DNA of 56,351 bases from an uncultured Acidobacteriota bacterium (lineage in GTDB: Bacteria; Acidobacteriota; Thermoanaerobaculia; Gp7-AA8), in NCBI GenBank assembly GCA_937870635.1, contig CALMZP010000132.1, positions 1-56,351 on the forward strand, in the 5' to 3' direction. Below the pieces are notes generated by a model, which was given only the letters and a program-made list of their open reading frames with translations, did no database searches and was not told where the DNA came from. Shown here in pieces: positions 28,088 to 37,100 of the stretch (position 1 is its first letter; each line of letters opens with the position of its first letter). The position numbers and the translations under genes were made by a program.

Positions 28088-29221
28088 CTACAGATTTCCC
28101 CGTCGCGCCTGTTCGGCTTCGATCGATTCGAAGAGCGCCTTGAAGTTTCCCTTGCCGAAGCCGCGGCTGCCCTTCCGCTGGATGATCTCGAAGAAAACCG
28201 TCGGACGGTCTTCCACCGGCTTGGTGAACAGCTGGAGGAGGTATCCCTCTTCATCGCGGTCGACGAGGATCTTCAGCTCGCGGAGCTTCTGCATCGGCTC
28301 TTCGATCCTGCCGACACGAGCCTCGAGCTCGTCGTAGTACGAATCGGGCACAGAGAGAAACTCGACGCCATCGGCCTTGAGGCGCGTCACCGTTTCCACG
28401 ATGTCGCCGCAGAGCAGCGCCACGTGCTGCACGCCGGGACCGTGATACCAGTCGAGATACTCATCGATCTGGCTTTTCTTCCGGCCGGGTGCGGGCTCGT
28501 TGATCGGAAACTTCACGACTTTGTTGTCGTCCGACATCACGATCGACATGAGCGCGCTGTACTCGGTGGAAATGTCCTTGTCGTCGAACGTGATGTAGCG
28601 GGAGAACCCCATCACCTTGCTGTACCACTCCGCCCACTCGTTCATCTTCCCGAGCTCGACGTTGCCGACGATGTGATCGATCACGATGAGCCCTGACGAT
28701 GGAGAGGCGATCTCCGCCGATTCGTAGCCAGGCAGGAACGCTCCCTGATAGTCCTTGTAGGAGATCAGAGAATGGATCGTGTCGCCGTAGGTGTGAATCG
28801 CCGCGCGGCGGACCGTCCCGTGCTGGTCGTGAATGTCGTGCGGCTCGATCACCGGTTTCGCGCCGCGCCGCACCGCCTCGTTGAAGGCGAAGTCGGCGTC
28901 CTCGACCTGCAGAGCAATGTCGCGGACTCCATCACCGTGTTTGCGGATGTGCTCGGCCGCGGGGTGCTTCGGGTTGAGCGGCGTGGAGAGGACGAAGCGG
29001 ATCTTTCCCTGGGAGAGGACATAAGAAGCCAGGTCGCGGTTTCCCGTTTCCAGGCCGCTGTACGCAAGCTGCGAGAACCCGAAGGCCTTCCGATAGAAAT
29101 ACGATGATTGCTTCGCGTTGCCCGTCCAGAACTCGACGTGATGGATCTTCTTGAGCTTGAGCGGGTTCTCACCCTTGTTCGCCTTTCCGGCGGCAGTGGC
29201 GTTGTCGAGAGTGACAGTCAT
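28088..29221 (-). CDS. hpd: 4-Hydroxyphenylpyruvate dioxygenase
   Basis: Converts 4-hydroxyphenylpyruvate to homogentisate with Fe(II) and oxygen. Two vicinal-oxygen-chelate domains are visible; the iron triad lies in VIDHIVGNV (His), GPGVQHVAL (His) and TVFFEIIQR (Glu). The C-terminal gate region [20 protein letters not shown] is characteristic of HPPD. Length 377 aa. ATG 29221 has a good GGAGG site five bases upstream. With hmgA and fahA it forms the homogentisate route, although a helicase and a methyltransferase gene intervene. Confidence 0.97.
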   Translation of the reverse strand: MTVTLDNATAAGKANKGENPLKLKKIHHVEFWTGNAKQSSYFYRKAFGFSQLAYSGLETGNRDLASYVLSQGKIRFVLSTPLNPKHPAAEHIRKHGDGVRDIALQVEDADFAFNEAVRRGAKPVIEPHDIHDQHGTVRRAAIHTYGDTIHSLISYKDYQGAFLPGYESAEIASPSSGLIVIDHIVGNVELGKMNEWAEWYSKVMGFSRYITFDDKDISTEYSALMSIVMSDDNKVVKFPINEPAPGRKKSQIDEYLDWYHGPGVQHVALLCGDIVETVTRLKADGVEFLSVPDSYYDELEARVGRIEEPMQKLRELKILVDRDEEGYLLQLFTKPVEDRPTVFFEIIQRKGSRGFGKGNFKALFESIEAEQARRGNL

Positions 29222-29270
29222 CGCATCCTCCAGAGTGAGTTCAACAGTCTATTAGAAACGCGTAATCCGC

Positions 29271-29276
29271 TAATCT
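29271..29276 (+). promoter_or_regulatory. Predicted -10 box of trmJ, leaderless
   Basis: TAATCT (five of six positions as in TATAAT except the third and fifth; tentative) ends seven bases before the trmJ ATG. There is no ribosome site in the gap, so a leaderless mRNA is likely if this is the promoter. Confidence 0.35.
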
Positions 29277-29283
29277 CCCGCGC

Positions 29284-29997
29284 ATGAAACTCCGGGTCGT
29301 TCTCGTGCAGCCGCAGGAATCGGGAAACGTCGGCGCCGCGGCGCGGGCGATGAAGAACTTCGGCTTCACCGACCTCTGGATCGTCGGTGACCGCGAGAAG
29401 CATGGCGTCGACGAGAAATCGCTCTGGTGGGCCATGGGGGCCGACGACATCCTCGACCGCATCACCCGCACGACGTCGCTCCCCGAGGCTCTGGCCGATT
29501 GCACGATCACCGTGGCCACCACCGCGGTGAAGGACCGCCAGGTATCGGAACAGCTGACCCCGGAAGACGTGGCCCGGCTCGCTTCCGAGGAGCTCGGCGC
29601 TGACGACCGCCTCGCCATCGTCTTCGGACGCGAAAAATGGGGACTGACGGGCGAAGAGATCGCGCTGTGCCAGCGCACCGCCTCGATTCCGACCTGGCCG
29701 GCGTTTCCGACGATGAACCTCGCTCAATCCGTTGCCGTCTTCGCGTACGAGATCGGAAAGAGACCCGCGAATACCCCGCGCCGCGACCCCGACCTGCCTC
29801 CGCGCGATCTGACCGTTGCGCTCGAGACACACGCGCGCGCGCTCATGGAGGAGATCGACTTTTACGGCGCCAAACGGCCCGAAAGGATCTGCATGGAGCT
29901 TCAGGCGATCGCCGGCCGCGCCGTTCTCACGCGTCGCGAAGCGTCGCTCCTTCTCGCGCTGATTCGGAAGACGCAGAGCCGGCTGACGCCGAAGTGA
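29284..29997 (+). CDS. trmJ: tRNA (cytidine/uridine-2'-O-)-methyltransferase
   Basis: A SPOUT-class methyltransferase that modifies the anticodon-loop position 32 of tRNA. The N-terminal LVQPQESGNVGAAARAMKNF, central VFGREKWGLTGEEI and C-terminal knot region ASIPTWPAFPTMNLAQSVAV match TrmJ/LasT proteins. Length 237 aa. A short C-terminal helical extension follows the SPOUT domain. Monocistronic on the plus strand. Confidence 0.9.
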   Translation: MKLRVVLVQPQESGNVGAAARAMKNFGFTDLWIVGDREKHGVDEKSLWWAMGADDILDRITRTTSLPEALADCTITVATTAVKDRQVSEQLTPEDVARLASEELGADDRLAIVFGREKWGLTGEEIALCQRTASIPTWPAFPTMNLAQSVAVFAYEIGKRPANTPRRDPDLPPRDLTVALETHARALMEEIDFYGAKRPERICMELQAIAGRAVLTRREASLLLALIRKTQSRLTPK

Positions 29998-30003
29998 CCA
30001 GGG

Positions 30004-30074
30004 AGTGCGGCAGCTTGGCTGCCGCTCGGCTGGGCGCAGCTTGCTGCGCCCGCGCGGGCGACCCGCGCTCCACC
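30004..30074. repeat. Composite hairpin region with an R1 half copy
   Basis: Two small hairpins, GCGGCAG-CTTGG-CTGCCGC and GGGCGCAG-CTTG-CTGCGCCC, are followed by an R1 half (GGGCGACCCGCGCTCCACC) that ends at the base before the GNAT stop codon. The TGCGGCAGCTTGG module reappears at 56239, next to another R1 copy. Lying between convergent trmJ and GNAT genes, it may serve as terminator. Confidence 0.7.
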
Positions 30075-30611
30075 TCAGAGCTTCAGAATCAGCTTCGTCA
30101 TGTCGTGCTGGTTGCCATCCGGATCCGTTCCGTAGCCCGGCTGCACGAAGCCCTTGAACCCCAGACCTTCGAGCGTCTTCACGGCGTCGGCTTCGAGATC
30201 GGAGATGAGCATCGAATTGACGTGGCGAAGACCGCGCTCGCGCGCGACGTTGATCAGGTCCTTCACCAGGATGGTGCCGAGCCCGACGCCGCGGAACGCG
30301 GGATCGATCATCCATTTGATGCGGCCGACGAGCCTGAGCGGGCCACCCTCGCGGCGGTGCAGCGTCGCGTCGGCGACGACTCGCTTGCCGTCGAGGGCGA
30401 TCAGCGGAAACGCCTTCGAGTAATCGATGGATTGGCCCCAGCTCTCGATGAGAGCGCGGTTGTCGACGTTGTCCCAGGCGAACCGTTTGTACTCGACCGG
30501 CAGCCGGTGAAAAAAGTCGTGGAGTGCTTCGGTGTCGTGCGCGGCGAAAGGGCGAAGGAGAACACGGCGGCCATCGCGAAGGACGGCTTCTTGGGGATAG
30601 GTATGCGACAT
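30075..30611 (-). CDS. GNAT-family N-acetyltransferase
   Basis: A 178-aa acetyltransferase of general type. The N-terminal half (VLLRPFAAHDTEALHDFFHRL) resembles GNAT domains that occur fused to acyl-CoA synthetases in protein-lysine acetyltransferases; here it stands alone. The acetyl-CoA loop is FRGVGLGTILVKDLI, and LEGLGFKGFVQPG is the usual C-terminal strand. Substrate unknown; a protein acetyltransferase is possible. ATG 30611. Confidence 0.85.
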   Translation of the reverse strand: MSHTYPQEAVLRDGRRVLLRPFAAHDTEALHDFFHRLPVEYKRFAWDNVDNRALIESWGQSIDYSKAFPLIALDGKRVVADATLHRREGGPLRLVGRIKWMIDPAFRGVGLGTILVKDLINVARERGLRHVNSMLISDLEADAVKTLEGLGFKGFVQPGYGTDPDGNQHDMTKLILKL

Positions 30612-30632
30612 GACGGGCGGAATATAGCGCCT

Positions 30633-30660
30633 TTTCGATTTTGGATTTTCGATTCTGGAT
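30633..30660. repeat. R2 half repeat (GGATTTT units, one side only)
   Basis: About four degenerate 7-bp units (CGATTTTGGATTTTCGATT and on) without an opposing arm. It ends exactly where the stop codon of the next minus-strand gene begins (30661), repeating the association of these elements with gene ends. Confidence 0.8.
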
Positions 30661-31557
30661 TCAAGGGCCGATCAGCAGTTCCAGGAAATGCCGATACGCA
30701 TGCAGGTGGTCGATGTGGTCCGGCGCAGTGTTCCCGGCGAAGCCCAGGATGGTGAGCCGGCCCCCCTCCACTTTGCTGAGCTGCTGCATCCCGAGAGGGC
30801 CCCACTCGAGCAGCGGCGTCCGCCGAAGTTGCAGCGATTCCATGAGGTAGTCCGCGGTTTCAGTGGTGCTGACGAAGGTTCCCGGAAAAATCTCCGAGTG
30901 CGTCACGACGAAACGTTTCTCGCCGCGGACCGCTCGCTCGGCGTAACGGAGAAACGGTTCCATCGCCTTCGCATCGATCACCCCACCGTCCGCGAGGGGC
31001 TTGCCGTCAGGAACGTAGCCGGCGTGAAGTCCATCGAGCAGCAGCACGCCGTCGATCTCGTCGGGTCGTTGCCTGAGGATTTCGCGGATCGCGCCGTACC
31101 CCGCGCTGAATCCCGTCAGATAAACCCTTTCGACTCTCGGGACCTCGGATGCAATCCGCTCGCGCAGTCGGACGAACGCGGCCGGATCCTCGAACGGGAT
31201 CGAATAACGACGGCTCCCCGCTCCGAGGTTCACGCTGGCGATGACGAGTGGTTTCCCGCTGTCTTCCGCCGCCTGCATCGGCAGCCAGGCGGCACCGTGA
31301 AAGTGAATGACGACGTCAGCGCGATCTGACACGGCCGGCGTGACGAGCACCTCCACCGGCCTCTCGAGAACGCCGGTGATCGTCACGCGCCGTCCCTGAA
31401 CCTCACGCTGCTCCACGCGTTGATGGGCGCGCGTCGAATCGACCATCGGCGAGGGATTCTGTTCTGCGGGAGCGGAAGGAGGAACAGGAGCGGGCGGCGG
31501 AACGGGCTGAGTCGCACACGCAGCGGAGAGGACGAACGCCAGCGCGAAAAAACGCAT
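30661..31557 (-). CDS. Lipoprotein with alpha/beta-hydrolase fold
   Basis: A 298-aa exported protein. The signal peptide ends in a lipobox (LSAAC), then a proline-rich linker (about 15-35). The hydrolase domain shows VVIHFHGAAWLP near the oxyanion, a GFSAGYGA nucleophile elbow, an Asp in GVLLLDGLHAG and His residues in DHIDHLHAY. Catalytic Ser/Asp/His assignment is by position. Likely an esterase or peptidase in the periplasm; substrate unknown. Confidence 0.8.
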   Translation of the reverse strand: MRFFALAFVLSAACATQPVPPPAPVPPSAPAEQNPSPMVDSTRAHQRVEQREVQGRRVTITGVLERPVEVLVTPAVSDRADVVIHFHGAAWLPMQAAEDSGKPLVIASVNLGAGSRRYSIPFEDPAAFVRLRERIASEVPRVERVYLTGFSAGYGAIREILRQRPDEIDGVLLLDGLHAGYVPDGKPLADGGVIDAKAMEPFLRYAERAVRGEKRFVVTHSEIFPGTFVSTTETADYLMESLQLRRTPLLEWGPLGMQQLSKVEGGRLTILGFAGNTAPDHIDHLHAYRHFLELLIGP

Positions 31558-31595
31558 GGTTCAAGTCTGGCACGGATCGTTCAGTCCGGCAGAAC

Positions 31596-32381
31596 ATGAC
31601 TGACGCAGTAACCAGCGCCGCGCCGTGGATCGAGAGATTCGCACGTTTCGGATACGCCTCCAAAGGTATGGTCTACACAATCGTCGGCAGCCTCGCCGCC
31701 GCCACCGCTTTCGGCCTCGGCGGCACGCGGGGCGATTCGGCGGCGGCCTTCCGATTCATCAGGGAACAACCCTTCGGACGCTCGCTCCTGATCATCGTCG
31801 CCGTCGGTCTCCTCGGCTACGCCGCATGGCGGATCATCAGCGCGATCTCCGACGCAGAAGATCACGGCGCCGATGCGAAGGGCTCTGCTATCCGCGCGGG
31901 CAGCTTCTTCCGTGGCGTCGTGTATGTGTTCCTCGCTTTCGGCGCGATTCAGCTTGCGCGCGGGCAATCAGGCGGCGGCGGGAGCGACCAGAATGCGCAG
32001 AACTGGACGGCCCGCCTCATGGATGCGCCGTTCGGCCGCTGGCTGGCCATTCTCGTCGGCGCGGGGATCGCCGGCTATGGCATCTATCAACTGACCAGAG
32101 CATGGAAATCGAAGCTGGGGAAGCAGCTTCGTACGCGCAAGCTCGTGGGTGTCTGCCGCTTCGGCATCGCGGCGCGGGCCGTTGTTTTTCTCTTCATCGG
32201 CTTCTCCATCGCGCGCGCCGCGTGGCAGCTCGATCCCTCTGAAGCGCGGGGAACGAGCGGCGCGCTGAAGGAGATCGCCAGCTACTCGGAGTGGCTCTTC
32301 GTGCTCATCGCCGTCGGTCTCATCGCGTACGGCGTCTATCAGTTCGTCAACGCGCGCTATCGCGTGATCGACGCGACGTGA
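31596..32381 (+). CDS. DUF1206 membrane protein
   Basis: A 261-aa membrane protein built from three similar two-helix units, the DUF1206 arrangement: FARFGYASKGMVYTIVGSLA, then SFFRGVVYVFLAFGAIQLA, then FGIAARAVVFLFIGFSIARA, each followed by a second helix ending in a conserved YGIYQ- or YGVYQ-like turn. Function unknown in this family. ATG 31596. Its stop codon directly abuts the stop codon of the convergent CAP-domain gene, so no terminator lies between them. Confidence 0.92.
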   Translation: MTDAVTSAAPWIERFARFGYASKGMVYTIVGSLAAATAFGLGGTRGDSAAAFRFIREQPFGRSLLIIVAVGLLGYAAWRIISAISDAEDHGADAKGSAIRAGSFFRGVVYVFLAFGAIQLARGQSGGGGSDQNAQNWTARLMDAPFGRWLAILVGAGIAGYGIYQLTRAWKSKLGKQLRTRKLVGVCRFGIAARAVVFLFIGFSIARAAWQLDPSEARGTSGALKEIASYSEWLFVLIAVGLIAYGVYQFVNARYRVIDAT

Positions 32382-33410
32382 TCAGCGCCGTCCGGCAGCG
32401 CGTCTTCGTGAAGGCATGGACGGCGTCGCCGGGATCGCCAAGCACGAAGCGGTCGTCCGATCTCTGTTCCAATCCTCGCAGCCGATGCCGAGCGAACCGG
32501 TCGCTGGATAAGTGACTTCGCGCCCGCTCGCGTCGATAAATGAGAAATAGTAACGATGGCAGCCGCTGCCGACACCGTTGACCGTTGCTGACCAGGCGCC
32601 GTTCGTTCCGCTCCCACGCGTGAGTTTCATCGGCGTGCACTTGCCATCGACGACGACGGATGCCGATCGCGGCGCGGCGGCATCGAACCAGTTCGCCCAC
32701 ATCTCGACCGACGCGGCCTGCCGCGGGTAGTGACTCGCCGAAGGAATGCGGTAAGGCGCGGGAGCGGGCCCGAAGTTGCCGACGGCAGCGTGGTTTTTGT
32801 CGTTGAAGCCGAGGCCGACGCCGCCGCTGGAAGCGAGGATGAGCCAGCGATGAATGTTCGAGCCGGCCGGTCCGCACAGCGGCGCGGACGCCTGTTCGTG
32901 GAGCCACATGTAAAACGTCTGATTCGGGTCGGCTCCGAGCGCAATCACTTCGCCGCTGGGCTGCGCTCCGAAGAAGGCAACGCGCTGCATCCACGGCGTG
33001 GCCGCTTCGCCGACACAAGCACACGAAGCGGAAGCGTCGCACGCAGCCGGATAAAGCGCCGCGATCTGCGGATTCACCGTGCATTTCGAGTCGTGACCGA
33101 AGTAGCGCTGCTTCTGCATCTCGTCCGCGTGAAACCGCGCCGCGCGATTGAGAGCCGTGGTCCAGGTCAGCGGCGCGACGGGCGCGTAACAGGGGCCGTC
33201 ACCACACGCTGCGCCACAAGCTCTCATCTCTACCTGAGGATCGACGCGCGCGCGGTTGATCCAGGTGAGCATGAGACGCTCGCCCCAGTTCGGAAAGCCG
33301 TTGATCGATTCGCCCGCGCGGACGTCGTTCTCTGACAGACCGAAGTCCGATGCGGAAGCAGACACCAGGCACAGCGAGAGCACGAGAAGAGAGACCAGGA
33401 CCCGGAGCAT
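32382..33410 (-). CDS. Secreted CAP-domain (SCP/PR-1-like) protein
   Basis: A 342-aa secreted protein with signal peptide (MLRVLVSLLVLSLCLVSASA). The CAP domain begins at LMLTWINRARVDP; the cavity residues fit LNRAARFHADEM, RYFGHDS and SNIHRWLILASSGGVGLGF. Many cysteines (CGAACGDGPC, CDASASCAC) suggest disulfides. A C-terminal region of about 100 residues, from AAAPRSASVVVDGKC on, resembles an Ig-like domain. ATG 33410; the TATCCT seen six bases upstream could be a -10 for a leaderless transcript. Role unknown. Confidence 0.85.
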   Translation of the reverse strand: MLRVLVSLLVLSLCLVSASASDFGLSENDVRAGESINGFPNWGERLMLTWINRARVDPQVEMRACGAACGDGPCYAPVAPLTWTTALNRAARFHADEMQKQRYFGHDSKCTVNPQIAALYPAACDASASCACVGEAATPWMQRVAFFGAQPSGEVIALGADPNQTFYMWLHEQASAPLCGPAGSNIHRWLILASSGGVGLGFNDKNHAAVGNFGPAPAPYRIPSASHYPRQAASVEMWANWFDAAAPRSASVVVDGKCTPMKLTRGSGTNGAWSATVNGVGSGCHRYYFSFIDASGREVTYPATGSLGIGCEDWNRDRTTASCLAIPATPSMPSRRRAAGRR

Positions 33411-33462
33411 GTGGGGAGGATAGCCTCGAATATTGTCAGGAGCCCGTGAGCTGGCGCACTTT

Positions 33463-34239
33463 TCATTTTGGTCGATCGCGTTCTGCGAGCAGTTGCGCAG
33501 CCGTACTCACCGCGATCTCATACGGCGAGTCCGATCCCACCGGCAGTCCGATCGGACAGTAAAACGCTCGCTGCGCTCCCTCGGGCAGCCCCGCCTCGGC
33601 GACATCCTGCCGAAGACGCTTGGCCTTGGCGTTGCTCCCGATCACACCGACGTACGGGAAAGTGCGCGTGCGCAGAATCTCGAGAAGGATCGGCTTGTCG
33701 GTCGTATGCCCCATCGTCATCAGCACCACGAACGAATCATCGGGGATCCGCGCAACCTCGGCGGGCATGTCAGAGCTCACCATCTTCGTCAGCTTCGGTG
33801 AAGCGACCAGCCGGTCGAGCCACTCCGTTCGCGGGTCGATGCACGTCACCCGGCAATCGAGCTTCACGAGAATCTCAATGAGCGCTTGCGCGACGTGGCC
33901 TGCGCCGAAAACAACGATGTTCCACCGCGTCGCGTTGAATAGCTCGAAGTAGACGCGGACAATTCCGCCACAAGTCATCCCGATGTCTTTGTTGAGGCTC
34001 CACTGAAAGAACTCGGTCTTCGGGAGCGAGGAGTCGCCGAGCAACCGCTTTGCCTCCTCGATGCAGCGGACTTCGATCTTCCCGCCGCCGACGGTCCCGA
34101 AATGGCGTCCCGCGGCGGTGACGAGCATCTTCGATCCGCGATCCTGCGGCGTCGAACCCACGGTATCGACGACCGTGACCGCAACGAACGGCGCGCCAGC
34201 CGCTGAAAGCTCGTTGAGCGCTTCGAAAAAGGTGACCAT
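33463..34239 (-). CDS. xdhC: XdhC-family molybdenum-cofactor chaperone
   Basis: XdhC proteins bind and help sulfurate the molybdenum cofactor and insert it into xanthine dehydrogenase. The N-terminal domain has TVVDTVGSTPQDRGSKMLV and TVGGGKIEVRCI with MTCGGIVRVYFE; the C-terminal Rossmann-like domain starts at NIVVFGAGHVAQAL and ends GLPVGSDSPYEIAVSTAAQL. ATG 34239 (258 aa) is chosen because a GGAG site lies six bases upstream; a TTG at 34251 would add four residues. It lies about 8 kb from the xdh subunit genes. Confidence 0.92.
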   Translation of the reverse strand: MVTFFEALNELSAAGAPFVAVTVVDTVGSTPQDRGSKMLVTAAGRHFGTVGGGKIEVRCIEEAKRLLGDSSLPKTEFFQWSLNKDIGMTCGGIVRVYFELFNATRWNIVVFGAGHVAQALIEILVKLDCRVTCIDPRTEWLDRLVASPKLTKMVSSDMPAEVARIPDDSFVVLMTMGHTTDKPILLEILRTRTFPYVGVIGSNAKAKRLRQDVAEAGLPEGAQRAFYCPIGLPVGSDSPYEIAVSTAAQLLAERDRPK

Positions 34240-34251
34240 GTGACGCTCCAA

Positions 34252-34359
34252 GATGTCATGGTGTCAGGTCTGGAAAAACAACTTTTCTTCCAGGATTGTT
34301 TGTTGGACTCAACAATTCTGTTAGAAAAGTTGTTTTTCCAGACCTGACACCATGACATC
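34252..34359. repeat. R7 element: 37-bp perfect inverted repeat
   Basis: Arms at 34252-34288 and 34323-34359 are perfect reverse complements over 37 bp, around a 34-bp centre that carries its own small hairpin (ATTGTT...AACAAT). The arm tips read GATGTCATGGTGTCAGG. The right arm contains the allantoinase ATG and its first codons, and the left end is 12 bases from the xdhC ATG. It is AT-richer than its surroundings. It looks like a non-autonomous mobile palindrome (MITE/REP type); no transposase is in the window. Confidence 0.9.
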
Positions 34360-35644
34360 CATCCGGTCGCAGAGAGTCGTGCTTCCCGACGGTGTGAGGC
34401 CGGCGGCGATCGAGTTCGCCTCGGTCATCCGCCGGATCACGGGTTTCGACCAGATCGAGGGCGCTGTCGATTACGGCGACCTCGTGATCATGCCCGGCGT
34501 CGTCGATTCGCACGTTCACGTCAACGAGCCGGGGCGGACGGAGTGGGAAGGATTCACTTCGGCGACGCGCGCCGCGGCGGCGGGCGGGACGACGACCATC
34601 GTCGACATGCCGCTCAACTCCATCCCCGCCACGACGACGCTCGAAGCGTTGCGGATCAAGAAGCGGGCGCTCGAGGGTCAGTGCTTCGTCGACGTCGCGC
34701 TGTGGGGCGGCGTCATTCCGGGCAACCTCGGCGAATTGCGCCCCATGCTCGAGGAAGGCGCACGAGGCTTCAAATGCTTTCTCGTTCACTCCGGCGTCGA
34801 CGATTTCCCCAACGTATCGCCCGGCGAGCTGCGCGCGGCCGCGCGCGAGCTCGCGCCGACGGGTGCGCCGCTTCTCGTCCACGCGGAGCTGCCGGCCCCG
34901 ATCGATCGGGCCGCGCGAAAGGTCGCCGGCGCCGATCAACAATCCTATGGAACGTACCTCGACTCACGGCCACGCGCTGCCGAAGACGAGGCGATCGCAC
35001 TGTTGCGCGACGTCTGCGCAGAGACCGGGGCGTGGATCCATATTGTCCACCTGTCGTCAGCGAGCGCGGTCGCAATCGTGAAAGACGCGCAGTCAGCGGG
35101 ACTCAGGCTCACCGCTGAAACGACTCCGCATTACCTTCACTTCGACGCGGAGACGATTCCTGCGGGCCGCAACGAGTTCAAGTGCGCGCCTCCGATTCGC
35201 GAACGCGCAAACCGCGAGCAGCTCTGGCAGGGCCTGGCCGATGACACCATCGAGATGATCGTCTCCGATCACTCTCCGTGCACGCCCGAACTCAAACGAG
35301 GCACCTTCCTCACGGCCTGGGGCGGCATCGCGTCCGTCCAGTTCGTCCTGCCCGTGATCTGGACCGAGGCGCGTCAGCGGGGATTTGAACTCACGGATCT
35401 CGCGAGATGGCTCTGCGGCCGCACCGCCCGGCTCGCGCGGCTGTCCCGGAAAGGGGCGATCGAGCCCGGCCGCGACGCCGACTTCGCCATCTGGTCGCCA
35501 GAGGAGACATTCAGAGTGGACGACTCGGTCATCCAGCATCGCCACAAGGTCACGCCATACAAAGGCGAAACGTTGTACGGCGTGGTGAAAGAAACCTGGG
35601 TGCGGGGTGCGCTGGCGGGCGCGAGTCGCGGAACGCTGCTCTAA
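34352..35644 (+). CDS. allB: Allantoinase
   Basis: A cyclic amidohydrolase opening allantoin to allantoate. The metal site is visible: VVDSHVHVNEPG (HxH), the carboxylated Lys in GFKCFLVHSG, His in LLVHAEL and HIVHLSS, and Asp in VSDHSPC. The segment GGTTTIVDMPLNSIPATT is typical of allantoinases. Length 430 aa. The ATG lies within the R7 palindrome arm, so the N-terminal MTSI comes from that element and initiation may be influenced by its hairpin. No stronger start is seen in the next codons. Confidence 0.93.
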   Translation: MTSIRSQRVVLPDGVRPAAIEFASVIRRITGFDQIEGAVDYGDLVIMPGVVDSHVHVNEPGRTEWEGFTSATRAAAAGGTTTIVDMPLNSIPATTTLEALRIKKRALEGQCFVDVALWGGVIPGNLGELRPMLEEGARGFKCFLVHSGVDDFPNVSPGELRAAARELAPTGAPLLVHAELPAPIDRAARKVAGADQQSYGTYLDSRPRAAEDEAIALLRDVCAETGAWIHIVHLSSASAVAIVKDAQSAGLRLTAETTPHYLHFDAETIPAGRNEFKCAPPIRERANREQLWQGLADDTIEMIVSDHSPCTPELKRGTFLTAWGGIASVQFVLPVIWTEARQRGFELTDLARWLCGRTARLARLSRKGAIEPGRDADFAIWSPEETFRVDDSVIQHRHKVTPYKGETLYGVVKETWVRGALAGASRGTLL

Positions 35645-37095
35645 CCCGCTTCCGACATCACGGGCAGCTCGAACCGGACCGTCGTTCCCTTACCGGGCGA
35701 GCTGTCGATCGTCAGCTCGCCGCCGATGCTCTCCGCGCGCTCGCGCATCGTGGAAAGTCCGAAGCGCGGGAACTCGGTGCGGGTGCGGAGAGCAGGATCG
35801 AATCCGAGGCCGTCGTCGACCACCGTCGCGATGAGCTTGCCGTTGCGGCGCTGTACGTCGACCCGCACCTTGCTCGCGTGGGCATGCTTGCGCACGTTCC
35901 CGAGCGCTTCCTGCAGAATTCGCACGAGCTGGAGCTCTGCCGACGGCCGCAATCTCAGCTCACCCTCGATGAGCAGGTCCGTCTGCACTCCACTCTGCTC
36001 ACGCCATCGGTCGATGTACTCGCGCAGCACTTCGGACAGAGGCCGGTCTGGTCCCGGGAGTGTTCGCAGTCCGACGATCCCTTCGCGGACTTCCGTGTAT
36101 GCCTGACGCGCTGAGACCGCGAGCTCCCTCAGCTGCGCGCTGGCTTCCTCGCCCTTTCCTCTGCGCAGATACGCATCGGCCGCCTGGACCTTCGTGTTGA
36201 CGTAGCCGAGGACCTGGGCGAGGCCGTCGTGCATTTCGTGGGCGATGCGGAGGCGTTCCTGCGCGACCGCGAGATCCGCTGCCTGCGCGTGAAGGTAAGC
36301 ATTGTCGATGGCCACCGCCGCCTGGACGGCGAAACGGACGAGCGTTTCCTGATCCCGGTCGTTGAACTCCTCCCACCCCTCTTTCTCGCTGAGGTAAATG
36401 TTCCCGCGGAACGGTCCCTTGCAGTTGATCGGGACCGCGAGAAGACTCCGCATCACCGGATGGTTCGGCGGAAAGCCTTTCGATGCCGGATGCTCGCGAA
36501 CGTCCTTGAGCCGAAGGTGGCGGCCTTCATGGAGCACGATCCCCAGGACGCCGTGGCCGACCGGCGGCGGTCCGATGGCTTCCCGATCCTCCGGGCTGAT
36601 CCCCGAAGTGATGAACTGGTCGATCCGGTCGTTTCGATCGACCACCGAGACCGCGCCATAACGAGCGCCGACGAGGCTGCGGGCCTGATCGACGACCTTC
36701 TTGAGGACCGTATCAAGAGACAGCTCGGCGCTGATCGCGAGCCCGGCGCTGTGCAGCGCGAGCAGTTCCTCGTTCTGCCGTTGCAGCCGCGCCTGCATGG
36801 CGTCGATGAATCGGAAGATGATCATCGAGAAAACGAGGATGCCCACGACAGACACTGCATCCATGAGCAGGCGCTTCCCGACGGGCACCGGTCCCATCAC
36901 GAAATAGCGCACCACTTCGAGAAGAAAAACGGCGGCGATCGGGACGATCGTCGCGATCAGCCTGAGTTGTTTGAGTGTCATCGAGAGCGACTCTGTCAGC
37001 GCGTATTCTGCACCAGCCACTTCATCGCTCATGACCGCGATCGGGTCGACCATCGGGTGCGCACTTCGAAAGCTGTCGGCAATGTCCCGTCGCAT
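35641..37095 (-). CDS. Membrane-anchored GAF sensor histidine kinase (NarL/LiaS type)
   Basis: A 484-aa kinase. Two membrane helices (about 45-65 and 75-100) precede a GAF domain (about 115-275: LALHSAGLAIS, VPINCKGPFRGNIYLSEKEG). A HisKA_3 dimerisation domain holds the phospho-accepting His in RIAHEMHDGLAQVLG; the ATPase domain has LVRILQEALGNVRKHAHA, DDGLGFD, GLSTMRERAESIGG. ATG 37095 is preferred over a TTG at 37104 that overlaps the previous frame. It overlaps the allantoinase 3' end by four bases on the opposite strand and is divergent from the response regulator at 37430, its probable partner. Confidence 0.9.
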   Translation of the reverse strand: MRRDIADSFRSAHPMVDPIAVMSDEVAGAEYALTESLSMTLKQLRLIATIVPIAAVFLLEVVRYFVMGPVPVGKRLLMDAVSVVGILVFSMIIFRFIDAMQARLQRQNEELLALHSAGLAISAELSLDTVLKKVVDQARSLVGARYGAVSVVDRNDRIDQFITSGISPEDREAIGPPPVGHGVLGIVLHEGRHLRLKDVREHPASKGFPPNHPVMRSLLAVPINCKGPFRGNIYLSEKEGWEEFNDRDQETLVRFAVQAAVAIDNAYLHAQAADLAVAQERLRIAHEMHDGLAQVLGYVNTKVQAADAYLRRGKGEEASAQLRELAVSARQAYTEVREGIVGLRTLPGPDRPLSEVLREYIDRWREQSGVQTDLLIEGELRLRPSAELQLVRILQEALGNVRKHAHASKVRVDVQRRNGKLIATVVDDGLGFDPALRTRTEFPRFGLSTMRERAESIGGELTIDSSPGKGTTVRFELPVMSEAG

Positions 37096-37100
37096 CGTGC

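Noticed and set aside
34252-34359. Complete insertion sequence at the 37-bp palindrome
   Set aside because: The whole element is 108 bp and encodes no transposase; at most a non-autonomous element.
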